Assembly (NCBI GenBank): GCA_019096195.1
Contig: JAGTXK010000055.1
Span: 1,674,001 to 1,738,000, forward strand
Direction of reading: 5' to 3'
Length of the DNA: 64,000 bases
Origin: Boletus sp. NGJ
Taxonomy: Eukaryota > Basidiomycota > Agaricomycetes > Boletales > Boletaceae
Shown in pieces: positions 10,523 to 20,952 of the stretch. Each line of letters opens with the position of its first letter. Positions within the stretch are counted from its first letter, which is position 1. The notes beneath the pieces were generated by a model. The model saw only the letters and a program-made list of their open reading frames with translations. It searched no databases and was not told where the DNA came from. The position numbers and the translations under genes are program-made.

Positions 10523-11539
10523 ATGAAATCCACTCCCTCCTCTGCTAGAGCCAATATTCTTTTTCTCTCTGAATCTGGCCTTTCTACTAGGCAAATATCA
10601 TTCCAACCTGGTCTGGGGAAGTCTACTGTGGCCAGGGTTATCAAGGAGATCCACCCAGGCAAGGAAAACATCAAATTAGGATGTCCTTCTAAACTTTCTC
10701 CTACTGATAAAAGGAGAATTGTCTCTAGTATTACCTCTGGCAAAGTTGAAAATGCTGTCCGGGCTACCCATCTCATCAATTCTGCTCTCTCTTCTCCTGT
10801 CTCTGCTCAAACTGTTAGGAATGTTCTCAAGTCTGCATCTCTCAAGGCTGTAGTCAAGAAAAAGAAGCCACTCTTGTCTGTGAAGCATAGGCAACATAGG
10901 CTAGCCTTTGCTCTCAAGCACCAACATTGGACTGTGGAGGACTGGACTAGGGTTATATGGTCAGATGAAACCAAGATCAACAGGATTGGGTCAGATGGAA
11001 GGAAGTATGTATGGAAATTGGCAGGAAAGTCTTTGCAAGACAAGGAAGTTCAGGGAACAGTAAAGTTTGGAGGAGGTTCCTTGATGGTTTGGGGATGCAT
11101 GAGTTGGAGTGGAGTGGGGATTCTTGCAGAGGTTGAAGGGAGGATGAATGCTGAGCAGTATGTCTCCATTTTGGAGGATAATCTGCTTCCTTCCATGGAA
11201 AATTCTGGAATTCCTGAAGAGAGCATTATCTTTCAACAAGATAATGACCCCAAGCACACCTCTAAAAGAGCCAAGGAGTGGCTGGAATCTCAAGGGATCA
11301 AGCTTCTTGACTGGCCAGCACAATCTCCAGACCTTAATCCCATTGAACATCTTTGGCAAATCCTCAAAAAAAAACTCAATAGCTATACAACACCACCAAA
11401 AGGAGTATGGGAGCTTTGGGAGAGAATTGAAGTGGAGTGGGGGAAGATAGAGGTTGAGGAGTGTCAAGGATTGATAGAGAGTATGCCTAGAAGACTAGAG
11501 GCAGTGATAAAAGCAAAGGGAGGGCATACAAAGTACTAA
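10523..11539 (+). CDS. Tc1-like DD34E transposase (M1), full length
   Basis: This 338-residue transposase cuts the element out at its inverted repeats and inserts it at TA. The N-terminal half holds a helix-turn-helix DNA-binding region (about residues 8-45, SESGLSTRQISFQPGLGKST; second HTH about 55-105). The catalytic domain shows the first aspartate in VIWSDETKINRIG (about residue 149), the GGGSLMVWGCMSW strand, and the second aspartate in FQQDNDPKHTSKRA. The glutamate in SPDLNPIEHLW follows with exactly 34 residues between, i.e. DD34E. It ends at RLEAVIKAKGGHTKY. Length and motifs are those of active Tc1 enzymes, and no stop or shift is present. The ATG at 10523 matches the starts of the M2 and M3 copies. 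Only tests can show activity. Confidence 0.95.
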   Translation: MKSTPSSARANILFLSESGLSTRQISFQPGLGKSTVARVIKEIHPGKENIKLGCPSKLSPTDKRRIVSSITSGKVENAVRATHLINSALSSPVSAQTVRNVLKSASLKAVVKKKKPLLSVKHRQHRLAFALKHQHWTVEDWTRVIWSDETKINRIGSDGRKYVWKLAGKSLQDKEVQGTVKFGGGSLMVWGCMSWSGVGILAEVEGRMNAEQYVSILEDNLLPSMENSGIPEESIIFQQDNDPKHTSKRAKEWLESQGIKLLDWPAQSPDLNPIEHLWQILKKKLNSYTTPPKGVWELWERIEVEWGKIEVEECQGLIESMPRRLEAVIKAKGGHTKY

Positions 11540-11559
11540 ATTTGAAGAATAGAAATGTT

Positions 11560-11771
11560 GCTCAAAAAAGTGTCCCAATGACATGTCACTTTAATATGGC
11601 TATATCTCAGTGCCATGACAACCAAATTATATGACTAAGGGCTCATCTTCAGGGCAAGGATTAGGGCTATCAATGGCCCAGCAAGGGTTAGGGCTAATAC
11701 CTTTTGGTGCTTTTGCAAATGTCAAGTCTTTGCAAAATAGCCAAACATTGGGACACTTTTTTGAGCCACTG
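11560..11771 (-). repeat. Right terminal inverted repeat of M1
   Basis: Reverse complement of 10172-10383 with few differences; the inner inverted motif AAAAAAGTGTCCCAATG lies at 11564-11580, just after the transposase stop. Confidence 0.9.
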
Positions 11772-11789
11772 TATTTTGTCATAGAGGAC

Positions 11790-12884
11790 AGAGGGGATAG
11801 CAGCCTTAATCCATTAATATTTGTGTATAGAGGATGTGTTGACAACATGCATTTGTGCATGCATGCTCGACAAGATTCTTTGTCCATAACATGAAGAGGT
11901 GTTCTTGTTTTTCAGGTACTATAGAGGTGAAATCACAGCTGGATGCTGGACAGTTGTGTTGGATATCAACCATATAGATAATGTCCTATCAGAACCTTCA
12001 ATGGAGAGATCATACATGATACTGGCAAAAACTTATAAGAGATGAAATAACTTTCATCTGTTTCAGCATTGGATACTTAATGCACAGGACATGTAGCTGA
12101 GAATGTAATTTAGAATGAAACTCAAGAAGGCTGATTGCAACATGGATGGCTTGGCACTGCTCAACAGGAACCAAGACTTCTTTGACACACCTGATTCAAT
12201 ATTCACTGCCATGCTTGATAATGACATGAGTCCCTACCTCTGTTTTGTCTCTCTGTACAGCTGTAAAAGATGTGGCTTTGTAGAACCAAGCACCTTGCTG
12301 AGGTACTGGTGTTGCTGACTCCATGCCACATCTAGTGGCTTCCATATCATCCCAACCATTTGGGCAAACAACTTCCACATGTGGTGGTAGCTGTGCTGCA
12401 CCTTTTCATAAAGGATGAGACTCTGGTGCATTGATCTGATAGTCTGACAAGATACTTACCAATGTTTTGGGGTTTCATATTGAAGAAACCCACTCAGCAG
12501 CATTGGTTAGGGTGGGGATCAAAGTTTTCAATTATATCTGGTCCTGCCTTAACCCATTTCTGAGCAATGGGATCATGCCACATTCCTCCAGACACAATAT
12601 ACTTCACATTGTCTTGCTTGGTGCTTGGTGGTTACTGTACACTAATGATAAACAATAAACACCATTGAATGATTCATATTGCTTAGTTGAAAAAAGGATC
12701 ACTTGCCCAAAATGCCAGATAAACATGGGAAGGTGGTCAAGAAAATGGAACTTTGCCTTTGTTACCAAATACTTGGCGTGCACTGTACACTGATAGTGAG
12801 CAAGTCATTGATGACATGTGACAGGGTAGCCTAACAGGTTGTAGTTGAATAAACAGATGCAAGTAAACACTGGCAAGAGGTAAT
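11790..12884 (-). pseudogene. 3' part of a large agaricomycete repeat-family gene, split by A1
   Basis: This continues the minus-strand gene that starts near 25186. Right next to the A1 insertion, in mixed frames, are FLTISVQCTPSI, DHLPMFIWHFGQVILFSTKQ and YESFNGVY. Further on come YKATSFTAVQRDKTEVGTH, CVKEVLVPVEQCQAIHVAIS, LLEFHSKLHSQLHVL and a C-terminal CTNACCQHILYTQ. I know this order from large uncharacterised proteins repeated in agaricomycete genomes; I know no activity for them. Multiple stops and shifts show decay. The TSD GTAAT at 12880-12884 marks where A1 entered. Confidence 0.6.
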
Positions 12885-13366
12885 TGTAATAATATAGGAA
12901 ATTTTCAAAACTTTTCATACGCATACTTACTTTTCATTTCTTCAACTCTTTTCATCATATATCACATGACTGTGCACATGACCATGGGAACACATCACAT
13001 GATAGGTCTAGAACCTATGACGTCATATGACATCATACCTCATGTGATCCACACCCCTTTAATTTCCGCTCTTCTCACACAGCCCTATTAATCTCCGTCT
13101 TACCATACCTAGTAATTTATCACATGCACTGCTTGGTTCGTGCACATTCTCTCTATGTATATAAAGTAGCACTTTGACGACTGGAATCCCCAGTCTAATC
13201 CATTTGTCTCTTCCTCCAATAACCTATTAGCTTCGGCCATCGGTCGTTGTAGGGTTAGGAATAGTCAGGCCTAAGACTCCCCACCTGATTTGCTCAGCCA
13301 GGACCTGTGTAGCCTGCAAAGTAGTCCCGAGCCTTGTGGATTGTTTTCCGAAAGGGATTCATAACA
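12885..13366 (+). repeat. 5' LTR of A1
   Basis: 482 bp, TGTAATAATATAGG...GGGATTCATAACA. It matches the 3' LTR at 20460-20947 closely, with scattered substitutions and several 1-bp indels. It contains a TATA box and the self-primer segment. Confidence 0.95.
13158..13202 (+). promoter_or_regulatory. Family A LTR promoter: TATA box and inferred transcription start
   Basis: TATATAAA lies at 13158-13165. CAGTCTAATCCA (13191-13202) begins 33 nt after the first T and is the exact complement of the primer-binding site. The start of transcription is inferred from this pairing and from TATA spacing; it has not been measured. Confidence 0.6.
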
Positions 13367-13368
13367 CT

Positions 13369-13380
13369 TGGATTAGACTG
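13369..13380 (+). other. Primer-binding site of A1, self-priming type
   Basis: TGGATTAGACTG sits two bases inside the 5' LTR and is perfectly complementary over 12 nt to 13191-13202 in the LTR. In Tf1/sushi-type elements the RNA 5' end anneals here and is cut to prime minus-strand DNA, instead of a tRNA. Confidence 0.7.
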
Positions 13381-13978
13381 CTATACACAACGCTCGGACT
13401 CCAGAGCTAAGGAGATATACGTGGGCCCAGCGTTTTAAGGGACATCTCTAGTATTCACCACTTGACGGTGACGAGAAAAGAACTCGCCGAAACTCTTGCA
13501 TATACGCTCGTCCGGCATACTAAATAAGGATAACATTGCTGCCGGGCATAGTGCACTAGCCCCACTTCTCAGGTGGTTGCCGACTTGAGCATACGCTGGT
13601 TCTACGATAGTGAACCCAGGTTCTCATGATTACCTGTGACGTCACGAAGTAACAATACGGAGATTTATCTCGCCTTTCTCCCGTGTTACACCTGCTCGTA
13701 GTAAAGCAGTCATCCTCCGGCCCCCCATCACCGTTGCCCATCATTTTCAATGACTTGTATTTCGACTCCTACGAGGGTGTAGGAACCCCAGAACCAGATT
13801 GTAAGATATCTGGTAGTAAGGTTCTGAAAGAAGACCAACACAGGAAAAGGAAAATTTACATCAGAAATCCCGACAAAGTTAGACCCCTTCACCCTTCCTC
13901 AGCATTTGCACTTTATCGCATCGCAATACTTCCGATCTTATCTTCGCCCCACATCCTTCTTGAAACCCAACCCCAAAT

Positions 13979-15144
13979 ATGTCTAGACTCGACATCGATG
14001 AGCTCGTCCAGAAACTCGCCGACCTTACCCAGGAATGCGATAAAGGAAAACATCACTAAGAAAATCACCGATCCAGGGAAATGGGACGGCACAAGGACAT
14101 CTTTCCGCCCATGGTGGATTAAGCTCCATCTCTGGGTCGACGCCCAGAAATGGAAGAACAACAAGATCATGGACATCGCAGTCCTCTCCCGCCTTGAAGG
14201 AAAGGCAGAAGCCTTTGCTCAGCTTATAATGGAGCATTACCTCGATGAAGAAGCAACCATCGAGACAGACGCAAATGGGGTTATGTTGCCGGCAAAAGGA
14301 GCCGATGCATGGCCCACCTGGAATAGGTTACAGGAGCAGATCAAAACTCACTTCTGTATTGACACCTTGGCCCACGAGTCGTTAAGAAAACTCGAGGCCT
14401 TGAAACAAAATGGTCACCCTATTGATCTATTTCTACAAAAATTTGAAATCTTGAGGAAAGAGTCATACATCGACGACCACCACGCCGAAGTCCTACTGAA
14501 GAAGGCAGTAGACTTCAGAATCTACGAGACGGTCTCGTTTGAACAGCCCCGCCCGCAATTTTGACTATGAAGATCTAGTCATTAACTACCAAGTAATAGG
14601 ACGGGCATTCGAACAGATCGCAAACGAGCGTGGACCGCTGCATCGATCTCAACCCCCAAGATCATCTTTCCCTCCACCCCGTGGGCAGCCCCCACATAAT
14701 TCATATCGTTCAACATACACGGCAGTAGGTACACAACCGGGTCGTGGTGTGCTCATGGAAATAGGAGTCCAGCAGGCTGGACCTTCTAAGGAAACCAGAA
14801 CCTGTTTCCACTGTGGCAAACCCGGCCACATCAAACCTAACTGCCCCACGAACCCTTTCAAACGGACTGATCGTCCACCTATGCAGCGCCAGATTTGGGA
14901 TTGGAACCAAGGCTCGTACACTGAGCAATCACAGGGAGAACACGAGTATCCCTCGTTTTTTAATGAAACCCAATCTCGCGCATATGCACAACAACCACTC
15001 CCGCAACCTCCCGCAGCTACAGCGGCACCAAGTGTAGCAGCAAGGACATATGTTTCTGACGAGGCGGAAGCATATTATAGAGATAAGTTCGAGGTGGAAG
15101 CAAAAGCCAGAGCTGCACAGGCTTTAAATGGACAGCGCCAATGA
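13979..15144 (+). pseudogene. Gag of A1, two frame breaks
   Basis: The start is the ATG at 13979 (MSRLDIDELVQKL), matching the start of the open A2 gag. A 1-bp insertion near 14045 moves the capsid core (DPGKWDGTRTSFRPWWIKLH, then PTWNRLQEQIKTHFCIDTLA) into another frame. A second break near 14530 moves the C-terminal part, which holds a good CCHC knuckle CFHCGKPGHIKPNCP (about 14800-14845). The stop TGA (15142-15144) overlaps the pol ATG (15141-15143) as ATGA. Gag packages the element RNA; the CCHC binds nucleic acid. Two very short upstream frames (13626, 13750) precede the start in the leader. Confidence 0.85.
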
Positions 15145-15817
15145 GTAGAGAGGGAACTCAGCGGCACAAACTTTCTTCTTCTTTTTCATCTTCTCTTACA
15201 ACATGTACAAGTACCGATTTCCCTATCTCCAATCTCTCTTCTGTACTACGTAATCTATCAATGAAATCTGTGAGAGCGTCTCAATTGAGCGTGGCACCAG
15301 AATTAAGTGTACTTAATTCCCTTGTAAAACAACAAAAAATATCGAATATCTATAAACCCACAAAGGTCACATTAAACCAAGCATCTACGCTTTCCTATGG
15401 TGGAGAATTTTCCCTCGAAACCATAGTATCATGCAACGTTAACGGCCAGTGGTCACGTTACCGTTTCCAGTCCCTCCTGGATTCGGGAGCATCGCATACT
15501 TTCATAGATCAGGACTATGTAAAACGTCACGGAATACCTTTTTATACTATCGACAACTCCATTAAGATACATAACGCTGACGGTTCGGAAGGAGCTATCG
15601 GACCGATCCGTCACGCGGTAACCCTGATGGTGGAAATCGAAGGACACTATGAAGTCATAGACGCTTACATATCTAAATTAGGAACTCATCGCATGATCAT
15701 CGGGTATGATTGGCTATATCGCCACAACCCTGACATCAATTGGGTAAAGCAGACAATTACCTTTCCCCGCTGTACCTCATACTGTAAAATTATGGGCCTA
15801 GGACCCACTTCTTCTTA
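15141..15817 (+). pseudogene. Pol of A1, N-terminal part (protease), cut by M2
   Basis: ATG at 15141 overlaps the gag stop. The frame runs through a Ser-rich linker into the protease: FQSLLDSGASHTFIDQDYVK holds the D-S-G-A active-site loop near residue 115, and HRMIIGYDWLYRHNPDINW is the conserved protease tail. The frame is interrupted by M2 at the TA in codons S-S-Y; directly after the transposon the same frame continues with KPVQLHTIEEGLKEK. Protease would release the Gag and Pol subunits. Confidence 0.85.
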
Positions 15818-16030
15818 CAGTGGCTCAAAAAACTGTCCGCATGTTTGGTCATTTCTCACTAAACGTGTTATTCCCCAATAACCCCTAACCCTTACCCTAA
15901 CATATAGGTGTATGAAATAAAGCACTGACCCTTGGCTTTCTATCCATCAAGGTTTTAAGACATATGAATAAGAATTGATGAACTGGCAGCCATTTCAAAA
16001 CAATGACTCATTCGGACAGTTTTTTGACTC
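15818..16030 (+). repeat. Left terminal inverted repeat of M2
   Basis: Pairs with 17216-17429. It includes CCCTAACCCTTACCCTAAC. The inner border carries CATTCGGACAG (16009-16019), the inverted form of the outer CTGTCCGCATG. Confidence 0.9.
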
Positions 16031-16047
16031 TAAATTTATCTAGGTAT

Positions 16048-17066
16048 CTAGTACTTGGTATGAGCTCCTTTGGCCTTGATAACTGCTTCAATCCTTCTAG
16101 GCATACTTTCTATCCATTTCTGACACTGTTCCTCATCAATCTTTCCCCACTGCTCCACTACTCTTTCCCACAATTGATGAATACCTGTAGGAGCATTTTC
16201 ATAACCTGAGAGGCATATCTTGAGGTGATTCCAAGTATGTTCAATGGGATTAAGGTCTGGAGATTGTGCAGGCCAGTCCAGAAGCTTGATTCCTTGCTCT
16301 TCAAACCATCTTTGGGCTCTTTTAGAGGTATGCTTGGGATCATTATCTTGTTGAAAGATAATGTCATCTTCTGGAATTCCAGATTCCTCCATGCTTTGTA
16401 GCAACCCCTGCTCCAATATGGCCACATACTGTTCAGCATCCATTCTCCCCTCCACCTCACTCAAAATCCCCACTCCATTCCACCCTATGCAGCCCCATAC
16501 CATCAGTGAACCTCCTCCAAACTTGACTGTGCCTTGGATCCTCTCTAGCAATTAGCCCCTCTCCTTTCTTTTTCCACACATACTCTTGCCCATCTGACCC
16601 AATCCTATTGATCTTGGTCTTCATCTGACCATATAACTCTCTTCCAGTCCTCCACAGTCCAATGCTGGTACTTGAGAGCAAAGGCTAATCTTCTTTTCTT
16701 GTGACCACTAGAAAGCAGTGGCTTTTTCTTCTTTACCACAGCCTTTAAGGAGGCTTCCTTGAGAGTATTTCTAACAGTCTGAGGATAGAAAGGGGTATCA
16801 ATAATGGTATTGACGTATTGGGCAGCATGAACAGCATTCCTGGCCTTGCTAGTAATAATTTGCTGGACAATAGCTCTTCTGTTGGTAGAGGTAAGCTTGG
16901 AAGGACAGCCATCAAGAAGCCTAGTCTTCTCTGGCTGGAGTTCCTGAAGCACTGGGCATACTGTAGACTTCCCTAGGCCAGTTTGGGCAGAGATTTTCCT
17001 AGAGGAAAGCCCATGAGAGGAGAGAGAGATGATATTGTTTCTTTGAGAGATGGAAATGGATTTCAT
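16048..17066 (-). pseudogene. Tc1-like DD34E transposase (M2), two +1 frameshifts
   Basis: Start ATG at 17066 (MKSISISQRN). The N-terminal HTH region (LSSRKISAQTGLGKSTV) and first catalytic aspartate (RVIWSDE) are in one frame up to about 16612. An extra base then shifts the frame; KINRIGSDGQEYVWKKKGEG lies in the next one. A second extra base near 16545 restores it for TVKFGGGSLMVWGC, IIFQQDNDPKHTSKRA and SPDLNPIEHTW. The span is 1,019 nt, exactly two more than the 1,017-nt M1 gene. If both insertions are real the enzyme is dead; if they are consensus errors it is complete. The DD34E spacing is preserved. Confidence 0.9.
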
Positions 17067-17215
17067 GGTGATGGTGGAAAAATAAACATGGAATGATGGT
17101 GTTTATATATGTTGTCTGACACTCAGTTACATAATGGTGACATAATAGAAGCCTTACCAAATGTATGTAATCATATTACAGCATGCTAGGGTCCAATATA
17201 TGTAATCAAAACTTA

Positions 17216-17429
17216 GAGTCAAAAAACTGTCCGAATGAGTCATTGTTTTGAAATGGCTGCCAGTTCATCAATTCTTATTCATATGTCTTACAACCTTGAT
17301 GGATAGAACGCCAAGGGTCAGTGCTTTATTTCATACACCTATATGTTAGGGTAAGGGTTAGGGAGTTATTGGGGAATAACACGTTTAGTGAGAAATGACC
17401 AAACATGCGGACAGTTTTTTGAGCCACTG
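17216..17429 (-). repeat. Right terminal inverted repeat of M2
   Basis: Reverse complement of the left repeat; the inner motif CTGTCCGAATG is at 17227-17237. Confidence 0.9.
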
Positions 17430-17431
17430 TA

Positions 17432-20400
17432 CAAACCTGTCCAATTACATACTATAGAGGAAGGACTCAAAGAAAAAGTTCCCTTAACTTATCATGAATT
17501 TCTAGATGTCTTTTCGGAGAAAGAATCCCAATGGATGCCTTTACGAAAACATTGGGATCACGCAATCGATCTCAAAGAGGACTTCATCCCAAAGAAAGGA
17601 CACGTTATTCCCCTTTCGGACATCGAGATGGAAGAAGTCAGAACGTTCATCGAAAAGGAAGTCAAAAAGGGTTACGTCAAACCCTCCAAATCTCCTCAGG
17701 CATCCCCCGTCTTCTTCATTCCCAAAAAAGGACGGTAAAAAACGAATGGTCATGGACTATCAGATATTTAAATGAAGGAACCATCAAGAACTCCTATCCA
17801 CTCCCTCTCATCCTGCAGTTAATTGATCAACTCAAAAACGCGGATCTATTTACGGCTATGGACCTCCGATGGGGATATAACAATGTCCATATCAAAGAAG
17901 GCGACGAATGGAAAGCAGCCTTCGTCACCCCTATTGGAGCATACGAGCCTACCGTTATGTATTTCGGACTTACGAACTCTCCCCCCACATTCCAAACCAT
18001 GATGAACGACATATTTAACGACATGTATGCTGTAGTTGTCATCTACATCGACGACGTCATGATATTTACATCAAAAAAGACAAAAGAACAACACAAAGAA
18101 GTTGTAAAGGAAGTTCTACGCCACTTACGCGAGAATGACCTTTACGTAAAACCAGAAAAGTGTACCTTCTCGGCAGAAAAAGTGGACTTTTTAGGAATGG
18201 TGGTATCTAAAGAGGGGGTAGAGATGCAGTCGAAGAAAGTAGCTGGGGTCATGGATTGGCCGGTTCCTACTAGATTAAAGCAACTCCAAGGCTTCCTTGG
18301 ACTTTGTAATTATTATAGACGATTCATAGAAGGCTTCGCGCAAATAGCTCGACCCTTGAACGATCTTACCAAGAAAGACGTTCCGTTCAAATGGGGTCCA
18401 GAACAACAAGAAGCATTCTCAAACCTAAAGAGAAAATTTATGGAAGCACCACTTCTCGCGTACCCAAATCGCGATCAAGAAATGCGTGTGGAAACTGATG
18501 CCTCAGACATCGCCACGGGAGCAGTGCTCTCCACTTTATGCAACGACGGTAACTGGCGACCAGTCGCCTTTATCTCTCACTCCTTTGACAGTGCAGAGCG
18601 CAATTACCCGATATACGACAAAGAACTGCTTGCAGTAATACGCCCCCTTGAAGAATGGCGTCACTATTTAATAGGTCGCAGAAGGATTTGAAATCTGGAC
18701 TGACCACAAGAACTCTAGAGTATTGGAAGAAGCCCCAAACACTTAGCGGACGTCAAGCACGTTGGCACACGCTTCTTCAAGAATTTAATTATTCTTTTGT
18801 ATACAAACCTGGATCGTCTAATGGAAGAGCCGATGCTCTTATCCCGACGACCGGATCACGGCGACGCAGTTGTAAGATCACAATCAAAACGTCACCGTTC
18901 TTCCTCCTTCTATCTTTATAAATCACGTTTCTCTTTCCTCAGATCTTATGACAAAAATACAAAAAGAATCCAAAAAGTATAACGTAGACGCCATAAACAA
19001 TTTCCTCTTTCTACTCTGAACTTAACCTATTCAAAAATGAAAAAAGCCAAATATATCGTTCCCGAACCATTACGTACTGAAATCATTACTTTATGTCATG
19101 ACTCGCCCATTGCAGGACACGGCGGTCATTCCAAAACTATTCACACTCTTTCTCGATATTTCTCGTGGCCAGGAGTCACAAAGGACGTAAAAACCTACGT
19201 AGATCACTGCCAAGTGTGCGCCCTCACGAAGGGTAAGCAAAATGCACCGGCAGGAAAAGTCATTCCCTCTTCCCGCGGCGAAAAGACCATGGGAAGATTT
19301 ATCAGTAGACTTTCATTACGGGCTTACCGCCATCACAATCTTTTACCGCTATCTGCGTTGTTGTGGACAGATTTTCGAAAGAAGTTATTTTTATACCCAC
19401 TTACGATACATGTTTCTTCGAAGGACCTCGCTATTCTATTTAGAGACCATGTCTGGTCAACACATGGACTCCCCTCTACCCTCGTATCAGATCGAGGACC
19501 ACAGTTCGTTTCTGCCTTCACCCAAGAGCTTTGTAAGCTCCTTGGCCTAAAACAAAAAATCTCTACGGCATATCATCCGCAAACAGACGGACAAACCGAG
19601 CGCATTAATCAGAGATCTTGAACAGTATCTCCGCGCATATGCCGGAAAGAAACAAAACGACTGGGTCGAATGGCTGAAGCTCGCCCAATTCTCTCACAAC
19701 TAACACCGTCACAACGGCTACCGGAGAAATCCCCTTTCAAAGTCACAAGAAACTACATACCACGTATGGGTTTCGAAGGGCATCTCACAGGGTTTTGCAG
19801 ACGAAATGGGACGCATACTCATAAGGATATTGAAGAAGCGCTGGAAGCTACACGCGAGAGGATGATCACCTCTTTCGATAAAAAATGATCTACATGGCAC
19901 CCAGAATATTCTATCGGCCAGCAAGTCTGGCTCTCCACGGATAAATTAAAACTTCCTTATACGGCGAAGAAACTCACACAAAAATGGATTGGTCCCTATA
20001 CGTATGTCACTCGGGTCCTTCCTAACGCCGTAACGCTCAAACTTCCAAACTTCTGTTCACATCCATCCAACTGTGAACATCTCTGCATGTCAAACCATAC
20101 AAAGACACGCTGCCTGGACAGCCTAAGTCTCGACCTGACGCTATAGAGATTGATGAAGAGGGAGAAGAGCAGTTTGAAGTTGATTTCATTGCCGCTTCCA
20201 GGATGAAGAAAGGCAAATTTGAATATCTGGTTCATTGGAAGGGTTACGATGAAACCGATCGTACCTGGGAATCTGAAGACATTCACATCACTGCACCGGA
20301 TGCAGTTAAAGATTTCCATCGTCTTAACCCTTCCGCACCATGCAAGCTTCGTGGTTTATCTATCTCTGCTTTCGCTTCTTTATTCACTCCTTATGAAAAC

Positions 20401-20448
20401 TTCACGGAAAACGAAAAAACAACAACTCGCCTGGAATTCGAGTCTTAA
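17432..20448 (+). pseudogene. Pol of A1, reverse transcriptase to chromodomain, frameshifted
   Basis: Domains in order: pol start (HWDHAIDLKEDFIPKKGHVI, ~17550), then reverse transcriptase with ADLFTAMDLRWGYNNVHIKE, VMYFGLTNSPPTFQTMMND and the catalytic VVIYIDDVMIF (~18035). RNase H follows (EMRVETDASDIATGAVLS, ~18485) with its tail FNYSFVYKPGSSNGRADAL. Integrase has the HHCC zinc finger (HDSPIAGHGGH ... HCQVCALTKG, ~19100-19235), SDRGPQFVSAFTQE and [20 protein letters not shown]-like module (WIGPYTYVTRVLPNAVTL) and the chromodomain FEYLVHWKGYDETDRTWESE (~20215-20275) close the protein. Single-base insertions near 17725, 17752, 18675, 18705, 18840, 19010, 19275, 19610 and elsewhere break the frame. 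The chromodomain probably steers insertion to marked chromatin, as in other chromoviruses. Confidence 0.9.
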
Positions 20449-20459
20449 AGAGGGGGTAG
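20446..20459 (+). promoter_or_regulatory. Polypurine tract of A1
   Basis: TAAAGAGGGGGTAG lies directly before the 3' LTR and overlaps the pol stop codon TAA (20446-20448). It would prime plus-strand DNA synthesis. The same tract is seen in A2. Confidence 0.8.
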
Positions 20460-20947
20460 TGTTATAATATAGGAAATTTTCAAAACTTTTCATACACGTA
20501 CACTTACTTTTCATTTCTTCAACTCTTTTCTTCATATAGTCACATGACTGTGCACGTGACCGTGGGAACACATCACATGATAGGTCTAGAACCTATGACA
20601 GTCATATGACATCATACCTCATGTGATCCACACCCCTTCAATTTCCGCTCTTCTCACACAGCCCTATTAATCTCCGTCTTACCATACCTAGTAGTTTATC
20701 ACATGCACTGCTTGGTCCGTGCACATTCTCTCTCATGTATATAAAGTAGCACTTTGACGACTGGTAATCCCCAGTCTAATCCACTTGTCTCTTCCTCCAA
20801 CTACCTATTAGCTTCGGCCATCGGTCGTCGTAGGGTTGGGAATAGTCAGGCCTAAGACTCCCCACCTGATTCGCTCAGCCAGGACCTGTGTAGCCTGCAA
20901 AGTAGTCCCGAGCCTTGTGGATTGTTTTCCGAAAGGGATTCATAACA
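20460..20947 (+). repeat. 3' LTR of A1
   Basis: 488 bp, TGTTATAATATAGG...GGGATTCATAACA. The primer-complementary segment CAGTCTAATCCA is at 20772-20783. It is followed by the duplication GTAAT. Confidence 0.95.
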
Positions 20948-20952
20948 GTAAT

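Larger units (their letters stand above)
10172..11771 (+). mobile_element. Tc1/mariner DNA transposon M1, intact
   Basis: A 1,600-bp element with about 212-bp terminal inverted repeats starts CAGTGGCTCAAAAAAGTG, ends with its reverse complement, and is flanked by TA (10170-10171, 11772-11773). TA duplication is the mark of the Tc1/mariner superfamily. One uninterrupted transposase gene fills the middle. It lies in a decayed B LTR fragment, so the insertion is younger than that LTR. Intact termini plus intact gene make this the best candidate in the window for a recently active cut-and-paste element. Confidence 0.95.
15818..17429 (-). mobile_element. Tc1/mariner DNA transposon M2, nested in A1 pol
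   Basis: A 1,612-bp element starts CAGTGGCTCAAAAAACTG and ends with the complement, with about 213-bp inverted repeats and flanking TA (15816-15817, 17430-17431). Removing it and one TA restores the pol reading frame of A1 at that point, so it inserted after A1. The outer tip is shared with M1 (CAGTGGCTCAAAAAA), but the interior differs, so it is a related but separate family. Confidence 0.95.
12885..20947 (+). mobile_element. Ty3/gypsy chromovirus A1, full length, interrupted by M2
   Basis: Two LTRs (12885-13366 and 20460-20947) bracket gag, protease, reverse transcriptase, RNase H, integrase and a chromodomain in gypsy order. It is flanked by the perfect duplication GTAAT (12880-12884, 20948-20952). 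Mariner M2 (15818-17429) splits pol. Compared with the sister copy A2, the coding region has about a dozen single-base insertions and few nonsense changes. It inserted into the large repeat-family gene. Confidence 0.95.

Noticed and set aside
13369-13380. tRNA-type primer-binding site in element A because it begins TGG
   Set aside because: The perfect pairing with the LTR at the expected RNA start explains the site better; a tRNA match could not be checked here.
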